Assembly: GCA_021234155.1 (NCBI GenBank)
Contig: JAJEKV010000059.1
Coordinates: 4,090,571 to 4,154,570 of the forward strand
From: Isoetes taiwanensis
Lineage: Eukaryota > Streptophyta > Lycopodiopsida > Isoetales > Isoetaceae
Direction of reading: 5' to 3'
DNA length: 64,000 nt
Shown: piece by piece, positions 57,317 to 64,000 of the stretch
How positions within the stretch are numbered: the first letter of the stretch is position 1
Layout: every line of letters begins with the position of its first letter
Position numbers and translations under genes: made by a program
Notes under the pieces: generated by a model
The model's input: the letters and a program-made list of their open reading frames with translations, nothing else
Database searches by the model: none
What the model was told of the DNA's origin: nothing

Positions 57317-57864
57317 ATTAGGGTTTTTTTGAGATTAAAAAAGGGCCTTCAAAACATGCCAACTAAGCCAAATGAAGATAAATGAACTACCAATCAGAAA
57401 TCAGAGCCTGACGGGTCCAGTCAGCAAAACTGTTATAACTAACTCACTGGATCACATTTTCTAGCATAACTATTGATAGAAAAGTCCAAATGAGCTCTCG
57501 TTTAGTGCAATAGATAGATCTCGTTGAGATCTTTCCAACCTTAGGTGCTTTGCACATATTTTAACCACTTATGATTGTCAAAACTCTAAAAAATATAGTT
57601 TTTACCATTTTTTACTATCCTAAGGGGCTAAAAGATATGCAAACCACCTAAGGTTGGAAAGATCTCAATGAGATCTATCTATTGCACTAAACAAGAGCTC
57701 ATTTGGACTTTTCTATCAACACTTATGCTAGAAAATGTGATCCAGTGAGTTAGTTATAACTGTTTTGCTGACTGGATTACCAGTTCTGTTTTCTGATTGG
57801 TAGTTCATATAGCTTAGTCAGCAATTCTTAGAAGGCCCTTTTATGATCTCAAAAAATCCCTAAT
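57317..57864. mobile_element. Long foldback (inverted-repeat) element
   Basis: Two arms of about 230 bp are inverted copies: ATTAGGGTTTTTTTGAGAT at the left end and ATCTCAAAAAATCCCTAAT at the right. Internal landmarks are CAGTCAGCAAAACTG and ATCTCNNTGAGATCTTTCCA. The loop is about 70 bp (roughly 57560-57630). The arms differ by scattered substitutions and small indels. No clear target duplication. No coding sequence. Confidence 0.9.
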
Positions 57865-57869
57865 GGCTG

Positions 57870-60780
57870 AATAAACCAGCCTTATTTGTACCACAATCAT
57901 AGAATTCAATAAACAAATTCAGCCCTTTGATTGTCTTGCTTTGGTATGAACTACATTCTTTATATGTGAGAACATTCATTAACTGAACGAAAATGCATAG
58001 AACAATGATTCCTTTTGATCCTAATTCTCGGGACTTATGAACTTCTTAAGTTATAAATTTGTACAAGAAACTTATTCCCACGACAATATTTCTCTTATTG
58101 TAGCTAGTATCTTTCTAAATGATGCAATGGTCCAACCTATAGAAAAGCAGAATGGATGATTTGAATGTCAAATAGAACTCGCCTAAGAGATGTTGTGTAT
58201 GCATTGTTGTGTGGAAGTTAGGATTATTCTCCTGGAAACTTGATAGAAAATCGGACACAAGGGAGTTAGTAATGCATCAGCAATTAAATGACGACATAAG
58301 AAGGGCTTGATGCTAATTAGTTTGCAGGATTATGGACTAAACCAAATGCATGCATACATGCAAGTACCACAGTGAAAATTGTCAGCCAGATGTGCCTAAT
58401 TATACGATAATGAAATCAAACTATTTAGAGATCTAATCATCACTAATTTTCTAGATGCCCGCCACTAATTTGTTTGTTACGCAGGAGTGCGAGGAGTCCA
58501 GTTACATGGCAACGATGGGACAATGGATAGTTTAAGAAAACCTTTGCAAGCTTCATGTCCACTAAATATTATCATACTGTATATGGCTCTTTTGAGCTAT
58601 TGATAGTTAAGAACTTTGACCACTATTGCCGAAGAGCAAAGAAACGTTTCAAATCAATCTTGATTAGTCTTGCTTTGCTTGAGAATACAAATAATAGGCC
58701 GCATTATTTCTAGTGAATGAAATCCTAGTTTCCATGATGATTACAATGGTCTCTGTAATAAAGTAAACTTTTGATATGAGGTTGATGTGAAGATGGCAAT
58801 AATACATAAAACAAAAAATTAGTGAACACTCATTTCTAGTGAATTAAATCCTAGTTCCCATGAAGATTGCGATGGCCTCTGCATTAAATATACTCTTCAT
58901 ATGAGGTTGATCTGCAGATGGCAATAATACATAAAGCATAACATTACTGAACATCCATTTTCTAGATGTCGTGTTTTATGTCCATCACCCATAATCATAT
59001 TTCTTTGCACATACTTGCAACATGCTCAAACTTGAAAAATCACCCACTGTCAAGTTTGAGTAAATATTGTCTGAAATCATACCGCAGCTAGCTACTGTCA
59101 TTGTCCCAAACTTGCCACCCTTCATTCTCGCATTCCCATTTGGCTCACTCAGCACCTTATTGTAGCCAATTTTTTTATTGGGTCCATTAGAGATAATCAT
59201 TTGCAACATAAGAGTAGCCTTCATTTCCTTTACTAGATTTTGACCCAACTGATTTGTGGCATAAGTATCCTATTGTTGAAACAACTCTGACTTTAAGAGA
59301 GTGTTCAAGATAAGGTCTCTTCCATAAGCTCCTCACTGTTTGATCCTGGACGACATCTCCTTAATCTGCTCCTCTAGCTCCACTAGAGAACTAACGCGGA
59401 GCATGTACTGCATATTTGGCCATTTCAAGATTAGGGCAGACGAGACCCAGATGGACGCTTTGATGCAGAAACTACTTGGGCGATCTGCTCCAATAGTCAG
59501 GGTTCGACCCCGATACACGATGAAGATATTCTAAATTATTTTGAGGGATCTATGACTTTGACTATCAATTTAGGAATCTATGATTTTAGCCGATTGTGAT
59601 GATTATGCTATCCTAGACTGCCTCTTTCATCGGACCCAAGACTGTCAAGATAAGAATCCCTTGAAATGATAGACCTAGATACATAGGCACAATTTCATTA
59701 AATATGGACTTCTGTCAAGTCCATATGTATCCCAAATGGTAGCTGCTATTAAGAATACAGACTCCTTAGGGCGAAACAATGGAATATGCTAGCAGGATTC
59801 TGTCGTGAGGTGGCAACAGTAGGCAAAAGTGAAGATGAAGCAAGGGGACAGGTATCTTACTTTGGGGTCTGCCAGGTAGGTAAGATGCCAGGATACATGT
59901 CAGTGGTACATTAAAGGCAAACTAAAATCATAGAGATGGTGAAGTTGTGCAAATCCATGATTTCCTGATTCATCTACAAGCTCCAAAGTCGGTTGTAACT
60001 AGGCGTAGAGAGGATCATACATTGTCAGAAATACAGTGCCAGGTCTCCGAACCCATTCTGGCCCATGCCATCAGCTGCGGCAAGAGGTGAAAAGGGAAAT
60101 CAATCAGCATAGAAAGAAGGAGATCAGAGCTCAGCCATAAAACTCCAAGAGCAAGGGTTGCTTCGAGTGTAGTTAAATGCAGAGGATCAGCTCCCCAGGG
60201 TGCAATTGGCAAAAAAATCTAGTTTCTCGGAAAACCTAGTATCTCAAAAAGCCTACATTACAGGGCAAAGACACTCACGAGGCTGCTGAGAATGGAGGAC
60301 TTATAGAACTACAATTCAAACTGATTTTTAGAGTCCTTTTTAGAAGCAGTATAGGCAACATGAAGCTTTGGCGATCATGCTCTTGGACAACACTACTTAC
60401 TCTGTGAATGACTTGGATACCTGGCTAAACCTGTAATGCAAAAATAATATTGAAGAATTCGTGCTTGAAGACCTTGTTCGGGCAGAAATGGAGTTGTTTT
60501 AATCTCTGCTATCTCATATCTACAGGACTCCAAGAACAGTTCTCAGCAATTCTCTGAAATCTGAAATTGTTGAAGACATATTTTGATAATGGCTAGCTGC
60601 TAGAACTATGTATTTCTTTATTACATGAATACAACCAACTACCGTGACTCAAATGCCTGACATGCTCTTCGGTGTGTAGACGGATGATTATACAATGTAA
60701 GGGGACAAAATAATATAACATGCAATACTTCTATTGAAATTTTCTCATTTGATTAAAATTACAAAGAGAATGTACATTGG
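57870..60780. other. Intergenic DNA, no gene seen
   Basis: Apart from the tandem duplication, I find no supported gene. Open frames near 58985-59248 and 59333-59534 lack recognisable motifs. Confidence 0.4.
58709..58957. repeat. Tandem duplication of ~125 bp
   Basis: TCTAGTGAATGAAATCCTAG at 58709 and TCTAGTGAATTAAATCCTAG at 58834 begin two copies that continue through ATGAGGTTGAT and GATGGCAATAATACATAAA. About 10 percent divergence by eye. Confidence 0.85.
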
Positions 60781-60789
60781 AATGGGTTG

Positions 60790-60811
60790 AAATTAGGTGG
60801 GCACCCAATTT
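60790..60811. repeat. Motif-2 palindrome 3' of B'
   Basis: GAAATTAGGTGGGCACCCAA-type unit, 22 bp downstream of the B' stop on the minus strand. Confidence 0.75.
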
Positions 60812-60832
60812 CAAGAAACATCGCTCTTCTAT

Positions 60833-61664
60833 TCATGCTTCAGGTGGCTCTTCCTTCTGCATACTCTTTTCGGGTTCTTCAACACATGCTTGAGCTAGCT
60901 TTGCAGCATCCTTCATACTTGCCATCCTCTCCATGAATTCTTGAGAGCCCAAGAACTCATTTCCCCTCCTCTACTTCACGTAGAGGCGACTTCTCAATTT
61001 CTTGCTCTGGTTCTGTGTGGGTAGGTTCTTGAGTTTCCAGGACCTGGTCTTCAGCCTTCGGGAGCCTGTCCTTAAAAAATAGCTCCTGGAATTTGGAACT
61101 ACCCTCAACAACATCTTGGATGCACACAAGGTGGTCTCTGCCAGAGCATTAATGTTATCTCTATTTTTCCTGAAGATTTGAAGCTGTTGTGATCCAGAGG
61201 CCCATGGCTTTTCAATTGCTTGACCAAGGAGCTCTTACTTAACCAATGCATGGATTGTGCCTCCTCTATTGTTTTTTGAGAGAAAGGATATGGCTATGTT
61301 GGGGACCTAGGGGTTTCTTGGGCTTGGATGCTCCCTGTTTCCTTTTCCCCATTGATAATTGATGTTGGCCTCGAGTCTTCGATTTTTTCTCGTCCACTAT
61401 TATCTTAAGCTGTTCAAATATTTGAACGAGCTTTTGGCATCGCACCCCATCCACCTCAAAGGCTAAGGCTTTATACCCTTGGCATGGCGCGGCCCTGTTG
61501 AATGCACCACCAGAAAAGAAATCATTGACAATGCAACCTTCCATCATTAACTTGCGTACGACATATGCACACATCCTCGCCTCCAATTGATTCGGCACTA
61601 GAGCCCCTTCCCTGCCGCTAACATTCTTCTCGCATAAAGGACGGTATATGCCAATATGCTGCAA
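60833..61664 (-). pseudogene. B': 3' part of a second element-B-type methyltransferase gene
   Basis: The first part (61266-61664) reads GREGALVPNQLEARMCAYVV, RKLMMEGCIVNDFFSGGAFN, RAAPCQGYKALAFEVDGVRC and QKLVQIFEQLKIIVDEKKSK. The FSGG segment with acidic residue after it is the AdoMet-binding motif. It aligns with 49105-49400 of element B and is intact where B is frameshifted. An acidic C-terminus continues to 60833 in other frames (SKFQELFFKD, SQEFMERMASMKDAAKLAQA), matching 49612-49912. Motif-2 copies flank it, at 60790-60811 after the stop and 61703-61723 just upstream, positions equivalent to those in B. The rest of the gene is absent upstream, where the LTR element begins at 62038. Confidence 0.7.
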
Positions 61665-61702
61665 GAGACATACACACTTAATTTAACAAAGATGCATGAT
61701 GA

Positions 61703-61723
61703 AATAGTGCGGGCGCCCAATTT
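61703..61723. repeat. Motif-2 palindrome upstream of the B' exon
   Basis: AAATAGTGCGGGCGCCCAAT-type unit, 39 bp before the B' open frame, equivalent to the intronic copy at 49030-49051. Confidence 0.75.
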
Positions 61724-62037
61724 GACTAAAACTATACATGTCACGCAATCAACGTCTGGCAAATTCTTTTCAAGGTCAGTTGCCTCCTTGAGATGTTCTG
61801 GAAAGTTTGAATGATGCTAAGGATAGTCAGCACTTGTGAAACAAAGATTCAGCTCATTCAAGACCGATACAGCCGCTTGCTCTCTTGCCATATATATCAA
61901 CAGCACAAGACTTTGAAGCTCGAGTACTCTAGACACCGAGACAATCTTCACGCTAGGATTTGGTATGCACAAATTGATACACGACTACCACCATCTATAG
62001 TCCTCATGGCAGCGAAGCACTCATTTAGATGATCTGA

Positions 62038-64000
62038 TGAAATGCTCCTAGGGTGTTTAACACTTGAAAATCAAACAGAGATATAATTGGGAATAAAATA
62101 ATGTATAACTTTCTTTTATTATGAGAGCTTCGGTAACAACGGTTCCCTGAAACTCAAAATTCGAGTTTCCAACTACTCATAGTCCATAGAAAATCTATGC
62201 CTTGACATCTCCGCTATTATCCCATGCTTCTCGCTGCGTAAAAATCACTTGGCTATCAACCCTATCCGTAAGGAGAAATAAGGGAGAGGTGAGGTTAGTC
62301 CTGGGGAAGACTAAGTGGGTAAACCATTACCTTAACCTGAGGCGAATCGTTAGTCATATATTAGTCTCATAAATGTTAGTCACACATAAAACATCTTCTT
62401 ATAACTTACTGTAATTCAGGGATGATGAATCCCTCACTCGGGTTCACACGTATATCATTCTGGACACAACTATACGTCCACATGCTAATCACTTGATATG
62501 GACATTGCTCTAACGCCCAACCCTTTGGCAAGGACAAAGGGGCGGGTTCTTTCATATAGATTCATTCTTTAATGTTCCATTATATTCGCAAACACAATCC
62601 AAATAATCAATAACAAAGTAATCATGGAAGCTTTTCAATAAACTACCAAACAAAACAAAAAATAACTCCAAACCAACAGAAACTTCAAAGATTTGGCTCT
62701 GGCTAGCCACCAAGGGATCTTCCATGTGAAATCTTATTTGGCACATGTCCACCTATATCTCTTTGACCGTACTGAGTTACGAGAGGTGTCACCTCAATTC
62801 TAAAAAACTAGACTCCGAGGGCTTTTCAAAATACTCAATATTGCTCAATTCTAATAATTTCACGCCAAGTTATGACGTTTCAAAGTTTGTCCTTTTTTTA
62901 TACTATTCGCCTTTTTAAAATTAGAACAATAGATCCTCTACTTTTCAATTATAGGAAATATCTTCCTGTTTACAAATTCTTATCTAGTTTATCTCCTCTA
63001 ACCATATCTCTACTATTCTAGTTCAGATATTCCCTCTATTTTCCTCAAATATCTACCATACCTTAGTATAGACACCATATTCAATTTGTTTCTTAACCAT
63101 TGCAATTCTCATAAGTATTCCTGATCATTCACTTCCCCCTCAACCCCCTAGGTGTGTTACATTTTCTCCCATACTAAAATTTACCCATGTCCTCATTGGG
63201 AGAACTCATCATCAAGCCCATGTCACACTTACCAAAGTTGTTCTGATATTCTATGTCAAAATAACCTGTGTTGGCTATGTCCAAGAAAACTCTTTCATAA
63301 AATTGTAGGAATAATTTTGTAAATTACATATGACCTCTATTTCCTCTCTCTTTTACTTTCCTCTTGGAAGTCTTTCATTTCTGTTGCATTTTTGGGAGAG
63401 AAACTTGATTTTGGTGTAGACTATTCTTTGGACTTCTGCAATATTTGGCCCAACATTTGAGCGACAACATTTCCATCATCACCCTCATTAAATTCTATAG
63501 GTGAACAAAGATATCCAAGGTACAAGAGACATCTAAGACTATGTTCCACTCCATATACCCTTCAGGGTTGACTACCCTTACCACTACAACATTTAAGATT
63601 AATTTGGACGACTATTAATGTTTGGGGGACTTCAAGGACAGGTACTAGATTTGGAACATGAATACTCTCCCCTTTCTTGACTCTGGCCACGGCTAGATAT
63701 CTTGGCTACATGACTTCCCCAAGAAGTTTCCTCCTTCTTGGTTTCCCATAACTCCAATATTGATGACTTCTCAATGTCAAGTCATGGCTCGATAACCAAC
63801 TTCCTTTGGCCCAATAACCAACAATGGTTAATGATCGAGAACTCTAGCTCTGATACCAAATGAAACGCTCCTAGGGCAACAATAGAAACTCAAATATTAA
63901 ACATATTCTTATTAGTATGAGAACTTATGCTCTTAATCACTTGATTTCCGTGTTTCCGTTTCTATGTTTCCGACTAATCATCTTCTATTTCTTGACAAGC
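62038..64000 (-). mobile_element. LTR retrotransposon (minus strand), non-autonomous or degenerate, runs off the window
   Basis: At 63847-63858 the minus strand has TGGTATCAGAGC, complementary to the 3' end of initiator Met tRNA and a standard primer-binding site. Directly beyond it (63861 on) begins TGAAACGCTCCTAGGG, and a similar TGAAATGCTCCTAGGG begins at 62038; these are the 3' termini of two related LTRs. The 3' LTR probably spans 62038 to about 62504, next to a purine-rich AAAGGGTTGGG on the minus strand. The 5' LTR continues past the end of the window. The internal region is only about 1.35 kb with no recognisable gag or pol. The two LTR ends are diverged, so it is old. Confidence 0.5.

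Noticed and set aside
59495-59520. tRNA gene suggested by GGGTTCGACCCCG
   Set aside because: Only a B-box-like string is present; no cloverleaf with an acceptor stem could be built by eye.

Overview
This is nuclear DNA of a plant. Genes have many short GT-AG introns, and four host-type families are recognisable from protein motifs: RHL1 (plant topoisomerase VI subunit), 3-ketodihydrosphingosine reductase, an RCC1-repeat protein and a RING/coiled-coil E3. The mobile elements are of types I associate with mosses, liverworts, lycophytes, ferns and charophytes rather than flowering plants. I cannot name the species. All calls come from reading the sequence; no database was searched.

Layout. 1-7.6 kb: exon-like stretches of an unidentified minus-strand gene, then RCC1-repeat and RING genes, each with an apparent one-base frameshift. 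8.5-10.1 kb: decayed transposase. 10.4-18.1 kb: element A, a divergent pair made of a ParB-domain/DNA-methyltransferase gene (minus) and a transposase-like gene with a GHTH..ID motif (plus). 19.5-20.8 kb: LINE 3' part. 23.4-25.9 kb: SUMO-conjugating-enzyme-like pseudogene, its first exon duplicated around a fructose-bisphosphate aldolase pseudogene. 26.1-28.7 kb: RHL1, intact, 13 exons. 29-33.8 kb: Helitron-type helicase remnant, three SINEs, two LINE fragments and a satellite. 35.6-37.1 kb: intact ketosphinganine reductase, 4 exons. 39.1-52 kb: element B, with the same two-gene divergent layout as A, plus a 2.25-kb transposon nested in its methyltransferase gene and three small paralogous ORFs. 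54-56.8 kb: CACTA-like non-autonomous element. 57.3-57.9 kb: long foldback. 60.8-61.7 kb: a third copy of the methyltransferase 3' end (B'). 62.0-64 kb: LTR element.

The most interesting system is shared by A and B. Each pairs a divergent transposase-like gene with a ParB-methyltransferase gene, and each is loaded with its own short palindrome, mostly in the introns of the methyltransferase gene. A uses TGTATTCCGGAATACA; five copies extend to perfect 28-bp palindromes at a 42-bp period. B and B' use 10-bp arms AAATTGGGCG/CGCCCAATTT. The transposon nested in B carries a third palindrome, GGTATAAATTTATACC. My inference is that the palindromes are family-specific sites for an element-encoded DNA-binding or methylating protein, or structural elements in the introns. 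Both large copies here are broken by stops and frameshifts, so they show architecture and not activity.
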